A DNA stretch of 64,000 nt from Lucinisca nassula (GCA_963580285.1 OY757017.1:117313027-117377026); one strand, 5' to 3'; positions 8,661 to 20,160 are shown, numbered from the stretch's first letter. The notes: generated from the sequence alone by a model not told the origin. Program-made: numbers and translations.

Positions 8661-9270
8661 TCGTTACACGGTTGTAGGCAAAACGGAGTCTGTTCGTTCA
8701 AAGCAGCGTTTCATGATTCTGGCCGACCGCGTAAGGGACTCTGATCGTCCGCTTGACCGAAACAAGATGGACAGCAAGGACGATCATTGCGATATGACAG
8801 GAAAACCAGGTGTCTTTCAAGAATAAACAAGTTTCAAAGAACGCTATAAAACTTCCTCGGTCTGTTTGTATGCGGTTTACATCTAAAAGACGCTGTATTA
8901 CTGAGATTAAGCGATTCGAAGACTAAGTGATAGCAACAAAATGTGTTTGCATCACTAAAATGAAAATATTTTACAATGAAAAAAAAACAAGTGTATGGCT
9001 AATTATGCATTGATAATGCAAAACATATTTATTTTGTACATATGCATTGCATTAATTTGTTGTCTAGTCTAACTCCATTAGAAACCACATTGATTTAAAA
9101 AATGCAATACGAAAGTAGAATGGCACAGGAGTCTGTTTTGTCATCTTTAATATTTTTGAAATGTGGCACCGGCTAAATATTTGTGCATGGCACAGGATTC
9201 TTGCCAGTAATGAGTTAGATAATTAAAATGCAGGAATTACTTTGCTTAAGAAAACATGCTTTATGGTACA
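8661..9270. other. Unassigned AT-rich sequence
   Basis: No gene or repeat is supported in this stretch. Confidence 0.5.
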
Positions 9271-9280
9271 TTTTACCATG

Positions 9281-9318
9281 GTTGAAAGCGACGTTAAACC
9301 CGAATTCACACACACACG
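9281..9318 (+). mobile_element. SINE-A, extreme 5'-truncated insertion
   Basis: Only the last ~38 bp of SINE-A are present (GAAAGCGACGTTAAACCC, then a CA tail). They are flanked by a 10-bp duplication, TTTTACCATG, at 9271-9280 and 9319-9328. This is a clean example of aborted target-primed reverse transcription and fixes the 3' end of the family. Confidence 0.85.
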
Positions 9319-9328
9319 TTTTACCATG

Positions 9329-9936
9329 TGCGAAACACTTCCCAGCCAATTTGTTGTTTATGTTAATTTTGTTTTATAATTACTGTGCTGCTGGTTAGTG
9401 CCCATCCTATTTGCTTAACTTATTCCAATATCTCTGTTCCAACCATGTTAGAGCAAATAACAGTTCTCCAAATCATATTGGTCAATCCGTAAAACCAAGG
9501 TCCACAGCAATGAGGAGAGCCCCAAAGAAAAGAAAACCATCTGGGAAAAAAAAAAAAAAACTGTTCAGCAACAGCACTTCTGAAGAAGCCATACGAGAGA
9601 TACAATCGCTCTGTTTCCCAGACGGTGCCATTCATGCTGGTTTGGGCTGTGTCATCTATAACCTGAAATCACACATCCTGTAACATATAAAAGAAGAATC
9701 AATGGACAATTCTTACTAAAACAAAAGATAATTTTTACCAAAAAGAAGGAAAAAAGAGGTCATTAATTTTTAACACAGATCTGCATTGGTGGTTAACCCA
9801 ATCACGGTTATTAACTTTGCTGTCCTCTTAAGTTGCACGCCCGGTTTAGTCGGGGTTCTTTCTTTTATCTTTCAATTCTTTATTTCTACTCATACTGCAG
9901 CCGGTCACATTTGACCATTACTCGCCGACACGGTAC

Positions 9937-9937
<1 letters not shown>
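9329..9937. other. Unassigned sequence
   Basis: A Lys-rich frame at 9411-9683 is due to an A-rich tract and has no recognisable domain. No gene is called. Confidence 0.45.

Positions 9938-9996
<59 letters not shown>
9938..9996. repeat. (CA)n microsatellite
   Basis: About 29 CA units. It lies next to a possible SINE and may be its expanded tail. Confidence 0.95.
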
Positions 9997-9998
<2 letters not shown>

Positions 9999-10019
9999 GT
10001 TGCAGGATGAAAGCCTACG

Positions 10020-10256
10020 CAGTAACCATGTAATTACGGTAGGGGTCTTGACCCTGCACATGAGATAATTCTTTCTGCACAGGGGCCTCAAGGTATGTCC
10101 CGATCGGAAGGACGGTGCACTTTAAGGCATTTATCCCTGCTAATGATGCCAGTGGAGCATGTTCGGACACCGCAGTTATATTACTGCTGTCGAGAATCGT
10201 ACCAGGGGAATCTGGCGTCATAAGCAAGTGCACTAACTACTGAACTACTACGCCCA
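10020..10256 (-). mobile_element. Possible tRNA-derived SINE (SINE-I-like)
   Basis: The minus strand from ~10254 reads GGGCGTAGTAGTTCAGTAGTTAG with an anticodon-like loop CTTATGA and a weakened B box GGTACGATTCTC. The B box is degraded and no duplication was found, so this is tentative. Confidence 0.4.
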
Positions 10257-10645
10257 ATAACAAGACCAAAATAAAGATAAACATTTTCTCTTGTCTGACT
10301 TATTTAGGTTTAACGTTTTTTTGCTCCTTTTTGCGCACACCCCAGGGATCTCAAGGTGTAACATTGTAACATTGTAATAGCAAATTGTATCTGTCAAGTC
10401 CTCATCTTTACTTCATCACAGCCTTACCATTGGTTTTAATTACTGACACACTGATGAGCTACGAGACCTATATACGAACCGAAAGTTGAGGGCGAAAGGT
10501 TTAAGCCACGTTAACTCGGTTTAAACCTCCCAAGTAGATATTAATGACCGTTCCAAGGCAGCATTTGCTGTGTGTTTTTGTTGTTGCTGTTGTACATCTA
10601 CATTTAAATGCTTTCTTTTTAACACTTCTGAATTTCCACATTATT
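10257..10645. other. Unassigned non-coding sequence
   Basis: No gene or clear repeat. The stretch around 10500-10560 resembles family R weakly ('ACCGTTCCAAGGCAGC'). Confidence 0.4.
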
Positions 10646-10647
10646 TA

Positions 10648-11088
10648 CCGTATTCGCCCTAATTACCGCACATGCTCCTATAAGCGCACACTAACGCTAT
10701 TTTTTTTTTAAAAAAAAAATGCATAAGCGCACTCCTTACAGTAACCTCCCATTGAAGCTTTCACGGGAAATCTATAAAAACTTACCGTTATTTCTTCAAC
10801 ATTGAAGGCAAAGCAACTGCATTTCTGTCAAATTCATTCGACAGCTCTAATACACACTTTAATTCCTCATTTAAATGTGGTTCCCAAACCTTTTGGTACA
10901 CATGAAATCCACAGATACCTGACAGGAATCAGCTGAGGGGGCGATTCTGAGGTCACCGTGGGTGGGGGAAGGGACATACATCACGAAATGATTTGTGTGC
11001 GCTTAATAGGTCGATTTTTCACCAGGATTTTTTTTACACAATTTTGAAAAAACCTAAGCGCATGGTGCGGTAATTAGGGCGAATACGG
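10648..11088. mobile_element. TA-flanked 441-bp MITE
   Basis: It has perfect 24-bp inverted ends beginning CCGTATTCGCCCTAATTACC, with TA on both sides (10646-10647 and 11089-11090), as expected for a Tc1/mariner-superfamily non-autonomous element. Inside, TAAGCGCA motifs recur in both orientations near the ends and could be transposase-binding repeats. No coding frame is present. Confidence 0.9.
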
Positions 11089-11090
11089 TA

Positions 11091-11848
11091 GCTTAGTAAA
11101 GGTAACTGAGTTACCACCTGTTTGGGAAAAGAGCTTCTAACTCGGCTTATCGCCTGTAATTTTATTGTTTGTTAAGCTCGTTTTGCCGTCTTACTCTTTA
11201 ATATTCGGGATAGGCTTTTGGGGCTGACTGACACGTTCCAGGAGTATCTTTACACATTAATTTGCAGATATAGTTGCAGTTAATATTGGATAGTTACATT
11301 TTCCCCCACAGTCCCTATTGGCCTGAGTTGTCCTTTCTAGACGCAAGTTTTCATGACTGCTAAGCTGTTCACATTTTTTTCTGTATTACCGTTACGAGCA
11401 GAACCTGGTGCCTTATTTCATTAGTACAACCCAAATCCGGTGCCACTTCTTGCATGGGAAAGACCAATACCCAGTGTCAATATATGTCTTATGGCATTTT
11501 ATTGAAAATCTAGCTCGCCGTAATTGCTCTCTATAAGAGCTAAGCATATAATAAATGACTATGTGAAGGCCGCCTTGACTACTAGTCCATTGAAAGGATA
11601 TATGGGAAGACAAGGTGCAGAGTTTGGCAATCGTTTAATGAGTTATCAGCGGCAGATCTCTTAGAACAGATCGTAGAGTTTCGGCTCTCTTATGATATCA
11701 AGTTATTCAGGATCAATGATTATTAGACCGTTCCGTGCAACGAAGGCACATATAAGATCGTTCTGTTTGCGAGCTAAAAATAAATCTAAAAAGAGCACCT
11801 TGCCATATTTTCCTGAAAAGGTCGACCAGAACCCTTTATGTAGCTGAC
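11091..11848. other. Unassigned non-coding sequence
   Basis: Nothing recognised; no frame of useful length with protein character. Confidence 0.5.
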
Positions 11849-11862
11849 CCCCCCCCCCCCCC
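11849..11862. repeat. Poly-C tract
   Basis: A run of about 14 C residues, where the small hairpin of the following CHE copy would normally lie. Confidence 0.8.
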
Positions 11863-11884
11863 TTGAAAGCAGTTAACGTAGTTT

Positions 11885-12101
11885 CCGGAAGACCAGATTC
11901 CGTAATGCTTACCCATCGTGCGTTAGAATCGTGTTGATGAACTGGTTCTGACGTGTACCTACGATCTATATTTTGACCAGAAATGAATAAAATATTACAA
12001 TTTTTCATATTTAAAAGTTCGTGTTTTTTTTTTTTTGTTGTTGTTGTTTTTTTCAGCGCCCAAAATTTTCACTGTATTTGTATAAGCGTTTCTTCGTAAT
12101 G
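11885..12101 (+). mobile_element. CHE copy, left end lost
   Basis: A weakened palindrome (CGTTAGAATCGTGTTGATGAACTGGTTCTGACG) lies at ~11905-11975. GACCAGAAATGA and the right end AAGCGTTTCTTCGTAATG follow, with an interrupted poly-T inserted. Confidence 0.6.
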
Positions 12102-12789
12102 ATAGGTTACATGTGCATGTATGACCTTGAACAAACTTTACGAACTTTGCCAAAAGTACATTCACGTCTTGCTTCATATTTCATTACGATACTGTCCATG
12201 GTGTAAATCGATTTTACATGGAGTAGAACACTGGCGCTTATGGGTATACATTTAAGGCTAATTTCAGTTTTCGCGATATGAAGGAATGTACTGTGTTATA
12301 TAATACAATGCAGACAATACATATCGGTTATCTTCCTACACTATGTACATGTACAACTATGTACATGTACATGAGTGTCATATTAACATCACATTTTGGT
12401 AAACTCGTTGGTTCCAATGCATAGGTTCTCGGCAAAGTCTCGTATCGCAAAACTTGACACAACTCGTTTTTTAACCCAGGTATTCTTGAAAAGAGAATTA
12501 TCGTGATGCAAAACGGGTCATCATGATTGTAAGCTACGAGGACCTCGTATCACAGTACTTGTGGCGTCACTCTTTAAAGTATTTTGTTTCACAATTGACT
12601 TAAATATCATGAAAAAACAATAATGAAAAAGGTAATTTTGAACTGAAAATAACACCGTTTATCTCCGAGTAAACCAAGAGCACATTAGACGTATGATGGG
12701 CATCTAAAGAGTACTTATGGCTAAGTCGAGTAGCAAAGCCACATGCGAGCCTGTGCATTAGCACAGTCACACCAGAACATTACGATACC
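12102..12789. other. Unassigned non-coding sequence
   Basis: Only short GTACATGTAC palindromes at ~12340-12370 stand out. Confidence 0.5.
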
Positions 12790-12794
12790 TAGAC

Positions 12795-12868
12795 TTTTTC
12801 AGATGGAAATGTCCGATATTTTTCTAACTTCTAATCTCAATATAGATTGCTGGTGCTCATTTGTGAGT
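12795..12868. mobile_element. CHE core fragment
   Basis: ATATTTTTCTAACTTCTAATCTCAATATAGATTG matches the approach to a CHE palindrome, followed by a remnant of the left arm only. Confidence 0.45.
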
Positions 12869-12912
12869 ATGTGATAAGTCCCTTTTTGTTTTGAGGTGGC
12901 TAATTTTCTTCT

Positions 12913-12945
<33 letters not shown>
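12913..12945. repeat. Poly-T tract
   Basis: About 30 T residues. Confidence 0.9.
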
Positions 12946-12946
<1 letters not shown>

Positions 12947-13239
12947 ATAATTTAGGAAGTATTTATCTATAGGATCTCAAAATCTGCTACTTTTCAACAA
13001 TCTTACGCCCCGTAACATAAATAATTATAAATGTATAAATGTAGAAGTACGAGTAGAATAAACAGACCTACATCGAGTCTTCATGCGAACAGCGTTCAAG
13101 GTAGAGAAATTGAAAAAATTGGTGCCTAAAAAATGACAGAAAGTTTAAACACCATATACATGATATATATTTCTGCTAAGGAAATACCAACTCCTCTTGA
13201 AATTGCCAAGGTCATTACAAAAACAAACCTTTAAAAATG

Positions 13240-13480
13240 TAGTGAACATTTGACCAGCTAAAATATGATAAAAAAATCATTTTGTTTTCATATTTCTGTT
13301 CACAACATAGACTGCGTGTCTTTGTTAGAACCGCCAAGTCGAGGCGGTTATAACAAGTACCCGCAGTCTATGTTTTTGAGCAAAAATAATAAAGATGATG
13401 TGTACTCCTGTAAAAAAAGTTTTACGATATGGAAGTGGGGTTTAAGGGGGTCGTAATTATATAGGTGTGTTTTCTTGATT
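13240..13480 (-). mobile_element. CHE copy, left end degraded
   Basis: The core palindrome at ~13300-13380 (GTTAGAACCGCC...GGCGGTTATAAC), the small hairpin (~13405-13445) and the end ATAGGTGTGTTTTCTTGAT are visible. The left terminus is not recognisable. Confidence 0.7.
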
Positions 13481-13516
13481 CGGTGGGGCTTATTTCAACT
13501 CGTAACTAGAGTAAAA

Positions 13517-13620
13517 ATCTTACATTAAGACCACCTTCAAGACCACATTTGAACAGACCACTTGAAGACCACTTTTGAACAGTCCAAAAGGTGTTCTCTG
13601 TCCAGAGGGTCACTGTTTGC
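13517..13620. mobile_element. Short mariner-type MITE, decayed
   Basis: ACATTAAGACCACCTTCAAGACC...TTTTGAACAGTCC...CCAGAGGGTCACTGT matches the cleaner TA-flanked element at 48553-48655, but with duplicated internal segments and lost ends. Confidence 0.5.
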
Positions 13621-14033
13621 AGAAAACACAAAAAAAGAATAACTGCAACCTATTAAATAAGCCTTTTGAGGCAGAATTAGTCTTAATTTTAGGTGGTCTA
13701 AATAGCAGATTTTCACTTTATGTGGCGAGTTCATATTCATATGCATTTGCAAAAGCTGCTCACATTTTTTCTGCAAAAGAAAATTTCACTATTTGCCATA
13801 TTTAATGTAAACACATTGTGTCCAGTCGCAGAGAGTTTCAGCCTATTTAAAGCTCAAGATAGGTAGAGTATGGAGAACTAGTATGTTGATTTATTTCATC
13901 ATGAAAATGCACGCTGTTGGCACCCGATAGAATCGCCTCAAAATGCGATTTAGAACATATTTTAGCCTTGGAAAAATCTTTTGGCGAGGTAATATTTTAA
14001 ATTCCTTATCCCATATATGCCTAGCGTCCCCCA
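13621..14033. repeat. Mostly unassigned sequence
   Basis: 13632-13680 (AAGAATAACTGCAACCTATTAAATAAG) recurs at 49133-49175, so some of this is repetitive. No gene is supported. Confidence 0.45.
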
Positions 14034-14098
14034 AAACAGTGAAGACCAAGATCAGACGCTGCAATTTGCGGCGTCTGATCTGATCTTCACCGTTTGCT
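14034..14098. repeat. Snap-back palindrome, GACGC-type apex
   Basis: AACAGTGAAGACCAAGATCAGACGC pairs with GCGTCTGATC...ATCTTCACCGTTTGC around a short loop. It belongs to the ~65-bp family with outer stem CAAACAGTGTAGACC. Confidence 0.85.
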
Positions 14099-14769
14099 TA
14101 GAGAACATGGACACTATGATCTAAATTGAATTAAGCTGACATCACTAAAATAGGAAATGGACTGGAAGAGTCTACGAACGATATATGGATAAAACATTTC
14201 GAATAGGAAATGGTAACAATTCTTTTTTTATTATTTTCTATTAAGACCGGTAGAGACTCCAATAAAAATAATAACGTGCCGACACTTCTTATCATCCAGT
14301 TAACGAGCACTACATGTACAAGAATTAAAAACATTCCCACGTGGTCAGTAGGAGCGACACACGGACACACACAAAGGCCCCATTGGGGTACATGTATTCG
14401 TCGTGCCAACAGAGTCGTGGCAACAAATTGTACATTGCAACGCAAACTGGCGAGACCTCGTAAGCTGAGGCAATTGTGTGCATACGCAGCAAAAGGAATC
14501 AGCGAAGCCGAGTAACAACTTACTCAACGGAAAGCAAGAGCAAAGGCACTGCCTCAGAGTTTTCTACCTCAGAACTGCAAAAGGCAGCTAAGAGCTAAGG
14601 TAGGTCTCATCAGCCATTTTAGAACTTAAAAACAATAGCGCTTCACGCTTTTGATTCAAATCGGCCATTGTCAGTTATGACAGGTTAAACACAAGTAATG
14701 AATAATAATAATAATACAATATTGTAATTTTTATTATTTGTATTGTTCGTAGAAGTAGTAGTATATTTT
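14099..14769. other. Unassigned sequence
   Basis: Overlapping short frames on both strands at 14131-14527 have no recognisable domain. No gene called. Confidence 0.45.
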
Positions 14770-14937
14770 GTACTCGAGTTTAACGGCCCAGTCAACACTA
14801 CTTAGGTAATTTTTGAGCCGGTCAGTTTACCTATCCACACTTTTCCTGGGCAGGCTTATACGTAAGCGGTTAACCAGTACAGTGCACATTCTTTCGCTAG
14901 AAACTGGCAACTGCCCTTCTTGAATCAGCGGAAGGGA

Positions 14938-14940
<3 letters not shown>
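14770..14940 (-). mobile_element. SINE-T, headless copy
   Basis: Inverted SINE-T body from the GTTTAACGGCCCAGTCAACAC tail to CTTCTTGAATCAGCGGAAGGG; the tRNA-like head is missing and a TAG microsatellite takes its place. Confidence 0.75.

Positions 14941-14976
<36 letters not shown>
14937..14976. repeat. (TAG)n microsatellite
   Basis: About 12-13 TAG units. Confidence 0.9.
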
Positions 14977-15399
14977 CAGTGACTACCCACCGTATTTATA
15001 TAACAAATTTCAAACTAAGATGGCAGAATCATTTTTTAAAAATGTAAATCTCTCCATCCTCTTGGACACGGCGCTTCCAATTACCTGTAAGATATATGGT
15101 AAACACAGACATGCAGCTATATTGGCATTACATGAATAATAAGTCGAATAGGATCTATTAACAGCTGGTGTTATTTGTTTACCTCGGCAGTTTGCTGATT
15201 AGTGTTTCTTCCTCTTGTGTTTCCCCTAGTAACTTAGTCACTTGTAATTAGACATGAGTCTGTTGATTACTTGTTTACCGTTTCCTCTCTTGTTGTCTTT
15301 TAAATAATGACTTTTTTCACCCCTGAGTGCATGAGATTGTTCCTGTCATCTTTAATTTGGGCACGTATATTCTAATAAATAACATTACGATTACACACC
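14977..15399. other. Unassigned non-coding sequence
   Basis: Nothing recognised. Confidence 0.5.
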
Positions 15400-15590
15400 C
15401 GTACTCATAGTGCATTTGTTCACACTTCCAAAATGGCTATTTTTCTGATGAAAATCTGTGATATTTTTGTTATTTTAACTTCAAACATATGTCTTAGAGC
15501 AGAAATAAAAAAAATAATGTATACCCCCGTACATCCCAGTTTTCCCTTTATAAAGTGGGGTTTAGTGGGGTGTTCATTTCATGTGATGAA
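15400..15590 (-). mobile_element. CHE copy without core palindrome
   Basis: CAAAATGGCTATTTTTCTGATGAAAATC on the left, a single arm remnant (CATATGTCTTAGAGCAGAAATAA), the small hairpin and the end CATTTCATGTGATG are present. It matches the left and right parts of 43150-43343. Confidence 0.6.
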
Positions 15591-15704
15591 TGAGCCTAGT
15601 CAGTGATCATTACAAGATGGTAAACTGTGCATATCCTGATATGACGCGATTGTGATCCGTTTCATCTGGGTCTACACTGTAGTCTCGTCTTGATACTAAG
15701 GTTT

Positions 15705-15957
15705 TTGTTTGAACTGAGGTTGTACGTCGATATCAACACTATTTTTTATGTCAATTTGGATACGATACTTCCAATTTTATGGGACTTTTACCCGAGGCAG
15801 AGATGAAATAAAACATATTGCAGCGACGGTCTGACTCGCACAACTTTGCCTGGGCAGGCTAAGACCTTCTGAGCGGTTAACCTGTACTAGTTTGAGCACT
15901 GCGTGGAAGCATTATGCAGGCCGATCTCTTTCTTCCAGCCCCGATTGGCGTGGTCCA
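15705..15957 (-). mobile_element. SINE-G, diverged copy
   Basis: Inverted; the tail GAGGTTGTACGTCGATATCAACAC and head CTTCCAGCCCCGATTGGC flank the usual middle (GCCTGGGCAGGCTAAGACC). It is more diverged than most copies. Confidence 0.7.
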
Positions 15958-16059
15958 TTGGATACTTGGGTATCTGTACTTCCGGCAGATTTTAAGGGAT
16001 GGATCCATACACCCGAAATAGTTTACGGTAGACCACACGCATTTACCTTATGTCAAATA

Positions 16060-16458
16060 CAGTAGAACTTCGATGGCTCGAACCCGTTCGTGACCATAGA
16101 AATTTGTTCTAAACAGCGGTAGTTCGAGCCACTGTTGCATACTTCCAGAAAACATAACGTTTTTTTTTTTTCTTTTTTTTTTGACTTCTTTTCGGTGTTC
16201 TGTAACATAAATGTTTGCTGTATGCACTCATTAGAATCGCCTCAATCATAAATGTATGCTGTGTGTACTCCTAGAATCGCCTCATTGAGGCGATTCTAAT
16301 GAGTACACACAGCATACATTTGCAAGATAAAAGTAGAAAATCTCCTTAATTATCCCACATTTTTCCTTATGCAGAGGAATTCCCTAGGGACTTAAAAACG
16401 GGTTCGACTCAGCCATGGTAAACGAGCCATCGGTGTTCGAGCCATCGAAGTTCGACTG
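16060..16458. mobile_element. Pogo/mariner-type MITE carrying a CHE-like palindrome
   Basis: Inverted ends CAGTAGAACTTCGATGGC and GCCATCGAAGTTCGACTG are flanked by TA (16058-16059, 16459-16460), typical of Tc1/mariner/pogo elements. The centre (16203-16325) holds a palindrome with arms GTACTC..TAGAATCGCCTC and GAGGCGATTCTAATGAGTAC, plus an extra partial left arm just upstream. These arms match the CHE core apart from compensated changes, although the element ends are unrelated to CHE ends. Confidence 0.85.
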
Positions 16459-16574
16459 TAGATTAGTCCAGCTTACAGCATGGGCTAAACCCATTACGTA
16501 ATTAGGCGTTAATTGAATGTAAGAAAAACTAACATCCCAGCAATTAGTTAGGACATGATTCGGATGTCGCATTC

Positions 16575-16854
16575 CATCACGAAAAGACGCCTATATAATT
16601 TTGACCCCCTTGAACCCCACTTTTACACAGTAAAACTGTGGTTTCCGGGGATATACCTTATTTTTCTTATTTCCGCTCTAAAATATATATTGTTGGTACT
16701 CGATAGAACCGCTTCGATGAGGCGGTTCTAACGAGTGCCCACAATATATATTTGGAGCAGAAATAAGAAAAATACTACACTTTTTCATCATTAAATATTC
16801 GTTTTTTCGGCGGTAAAGATTAAAATGTATTTGTATAGGCGTGTTTTCGTAATG
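16575..16854 (+). mobile_element. CHE, near-complete copy
   Basis: 280 bp: CATCACGAAAAGACGCC, small hairpin at ~16600-16650, core palindrome ~16665-16770 with centre CGCTTCGATGAGGCGG, right end GGCGTGTTTTCGTAATG. It lies 116 bp from the pogo-type element that carries a related palindrome. Confidence 0.9.
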
Positions 16855-18155
16855 TATATTTTCACTGTTTGCAGGAGTCCCTTTTTATTGGGTTGGATGA
16901 TTGAGTCGGGCGCTAGTTGTATAAGGGTAACATTTAAATCCTATGTTTTAAAGGGAGGAATTGACTGCCTCTAGTCAAACTCATTCCTGTACGTATTGTG
17001 AGGTTGGAGTATCCTAATTTGATCAAGCATGTTCACAGTTGACCATCGTACAGTATCTGAAATCGGAAGCTGCTGATACTGTACGCTCAAAAATCGTTAG
17101 CTGCTTTACACGATATTTATAAAAATGCTAAAAATCAATAAAATTCGGTATTAACACCCGGAAAGGACACATGCTTGGGAAGGTAAGAGTCATCCCTTTT
17201 CAAATTTGCTTCGATTTGGAATCATAAGGTACCCTGTTCTGCACAGTAAAATGATTCTGGTGCTGCATCAGTGATTTTTTTCATTATCGCACGCAGCGAC
17301 CATTAGTTTTTCACATTTTATCTGTCTTATGGCCAGTTTACACTTATTCTAAATAAGCGTAGACATAAAACAATCATTAACTATCATATCTCAGTACCCA
17401 TTTGCTAGTTCTGCCTGCCTCCCTTAAAAAAACTTACTGCTTTATTCAGGGCCTATCATACTAGCCCCTGTACGATAAGCTGCATCTGTATGCAATCATT
17501 AGCTGCAAAAGTCGATAAAAAGGCTGTACGCTTAGCTGCAGCATATAAAAAGTGAACGTGTGAAGGGTATTGACATCATGCTATATACTTATAGGAACAA
17601 GGTAGAGGTTATGAAAATTCAGGCAGCATGGTCATGAAATCTGATTATTTACACAAGTCATTTTTGATGACTGCTGATGGGAGATTCACTGCTAGATAGA
17701 AGCCCCAGCATTAACTCAGTGTTGTGGGTATTATATCTGCATATAGGTGGTACCATATCATTTATTTAAACAGTTGAAACAAACCACTATAACAACGCTT
17801 CATGAATTATCCTTTCCATTCAAGAAGCACCTCTTTTGCATGTATATAAACATCAAGTAAGTGATATTAGAGATAACTGCTTCAGCCATCAACTGGTGTT
17901 TATTTAACGAATTCTATCACTGTTAAGAGGCTAATAAATTGAATTCTCTGATAAAAATAGGATCCTTCTGAGAAGGGGGTTCTAGTACCTTGTTCCCTAT
18001 AGTATATATACACGTTGTGGTCCATCGCTATGCAAGAGAAATTTGGACCATTACAAAGAAAATTTGTACAGACAGATGTTCTGATAGATTCAACGTTTTG
18101 CGATGATTGACATAGTTCTAAAATCACTTGTCTATTGTAACAGCTGTCTAGGCAA
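16855..18155. other. Unassigned non-coding sequence
   Basis: There is an imperfect hairpin around 17043-17085 (GTACAGTATC / GATACTGTAC) and recurring GTACGCTTAGCTGC-like phrases at 17075-17540. No gene or defined element. Confidence 0.45.
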
Positions 18156-18270
18156 CATGAAAACACGCCTTTATAATTCTGACCCCTTTGGACCCCACTT
18201 TTATACAGTAAAACCGGGGTTTACAGGGGTAAACGTTATTTTTATTATTTCTGCCCAAAATTTACCGGTC
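18156..18270 (+). mobile_element. CHE left half
   Basis: CATGAAAACACGCC, the small hairpin (GACCCCTTTGGACCCC / GGGGTTTACAGGGG) and TTATTTCTGCCCAAAA are present; the copy then breaks off before the palindrome. Confidence 0.75.
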
Positions 18271-18370
18271 CTACTAAACACTACTGGGACTGACAAGGAC
18301 AGACAATGACTGACAATGACGGACAAGGACACTTAAAATGTGAGAATATCATATAAAAATGCATGTTTTA

Positions 18371-18636
18371 CATTACGCAAATATGCTTATACAAATACAT
18401 TGCCACCTTTATAGCCGAAAAAAAAAAAAAAACGAAAATTTTAAGATGAAAAATTGTGATCTTTTTCTTATTTCTGCTCAAAATATAGATCGTCGAGGCG
18501 GTTCTAACGAGTACCCACAATCTATATTTTAGCGGCAGAAATAAGAAAAATAAGGTATACCCCCAGAAACCCCAGTTTTACTATATAAAAGTAGGGTTCA
18601 AGGGGATCAAAATTATATAAGCGTGTTTTCGTGATG
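18371..18636 (-). mobile_element. CHE copy with one palindrome arm mostly deleted
   Basis: Ends CATTACGCAAATATGC and AAGCGTGTTTTCGTGATG are clear. The left arm of the core stops after AAAATATAGAT and the sequence jumps to CGTCGAGGCGGTTCTAACG, a typical product of deletion at a hairpin. Confidence 0.8.
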
Positions 18637-18852
18637 GTATTTTTAACGAAACTATCTCAAAGATATTTTCCCTGGGCGAGATATAAGCAACATACGCCGA
18701 TACCGCAAGTGCGGTACAATGACTGCAAGGATACAAGGACACGACGGGCTGGTTGTGATGTTTTGAACAGTAGTTTAATATTAATATTATAAACACCATT
18801 TATTTTCTTGATCTGCATTTGGGTACGCATGGGTGTTATTACATGGGCTAGT

Positions 18853-19048
18853 TGGCCACCGCCCTTCGGGGCTTGAAGAAATAGAGATGGCTACATTATT
18901 CTTCCACGCAGAACTGAGACCATTGGTAAACTGCTGAGAGAGATCTAAGCCTGCCCAGGAAAGTGGTGCGAGTAGGACCATCCATGCATATAAACCCGAT
19001 TGGGTTCATTGGGCAGAAGGGCTTGAGACGTCAGCTCAATGTCGCGTA
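18853..19048 (+). mobile_element. SINE-G, 3'-truncated
   Basis: GGCCACCGCCCTTCGGGGC through GCCCAGGAAAGTGGTGCGAG to GGGCTTGAGACGTC is present. At 19049 it gives way to CATTACCGAAACACGCC, a CHE end fragment, and the SINE 3' end is missing. Confidence 0.65.
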
Positions 19049-19195
19049 CATTACCGAAACACGCCTATTGAAATATATTGGAAAATATACCACCAAAAAT
19101 GAAAAATTCAGACAAAAAATGAAAGTAATAAATGTAATAAAACTGAGTTCAAGGAGGTTCCATTGACTGGAAGATCGGCCCCTTCCATGAATAAT

Positions 19196-20060
19196 TTTGT
19201 TGTGTCATCGGAAGGAGTGATCAAGTAACTTAAAGGCTTGAACACATCTAAAGGTCTTAGGATCTGATGAACCTGAAGGAATAACTAGCAAATAAGGTAG
19301 ATCTAGTTTTGGCACATGTGTTCCAACAAACTCTTGATACTGGTGAAATCCTTAAAGAATGTCTCCCAGCGAACATATGTTCAGTCTTTCAAAAAGGTGA
19401 AAGGGCTCTTTCTAATTAAACTTTTGTCAAACAAACAACACGTATTTAGGAAAAGGCATAGCCGTGAAACTCAGTTTAGCTCGATTATGGATGATTTGGT
19501 GAGAATACTTGGAAGGCGGAACTTCCAGAAGGCTTTTGATTCGATAGCACCCCCCCACACACACAGACACACACACCACCACCACCACCACCATCGTCGG
19601 GAACTACTGATTTGCCGGCAGGTATTTTGTTACAGCATTGGGGGTGGGGGAGAGGCTCTCAATCGGAAGGGTTATTGTCTTTGCTACAAAAACAGCGAGT
19701 TGTTGTTAATGTGAGCTACATTTTTGTCTGGGGTCCCACAAAGGACTGTTCTTGGTCCAGTGTTATTCTCCCTGTACATTAATATTTTCACCGAGACAGA
19801 CTCAGATGTATAACTGTGTTTGCTAGCGAGAAATTCAGAATAATATAGATAATACTAGGTTGTTGGGCACGAAAATGGAGATGGGGTTTAAGTCCGTTAA
19901 CTGCAATATTATGCAGATAACAAACTAGGAAGAGAAATTAAAATTGAGGCTTCTTACACCTTAGAGGGAACATTCATCGAGAGTGTTTAACTGTATCTGG
20001 GATCTAATACATATAGAGTGGTTCTTAATGAAGAAAGTTCAGAATTGTGACAATGATTAC
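19196..20060 (+). pseudogene. Non-LTR retrotransposon reverse transcriptase, decayed
   Basis: Fragments in several frames read as a reverse transcriptase of the CR1/Jockey-like kind. In order: FQQTLDTGEILKECLPANIC then VFQKGERALSN (~19318-19415); QHVFRKRHSRETQ (~19436-19475); a KAFD motif (~19530); SGVPQRTVLGPVLFSLYI, the conserved palm-region motif (~19731-19790); and a C-terminal block resembling the connection region up to ~20060. At least two frameshifts and several stops break it, and an (AC)n/(CAC)n run at 19555-19593 replaces part of the palm. The usual FADD-type active-site segment is not intact. It is a dead copy of a LINE; such elements would be the source of the enzyme that moves the SINEs. 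Confidence 0.75.
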
Positions 20061-20156
20061 TGCGTTGAAAGTGAAAGTATAATTGGAATACTATGAATCT
20101 CTCCAGAAAACGATAACAGTCAGTTTGTTCGTCCGTTCATTCGTTTGGGTTGTGCG

Positions 20157-20160
<4 letters not shown>

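Noticed and set aside
9411..9683. 90-residue Lys/Arg-rich protein
   Set aside because: Driven by an A15 run; an opposing frame of equal quality exists on the other strand.
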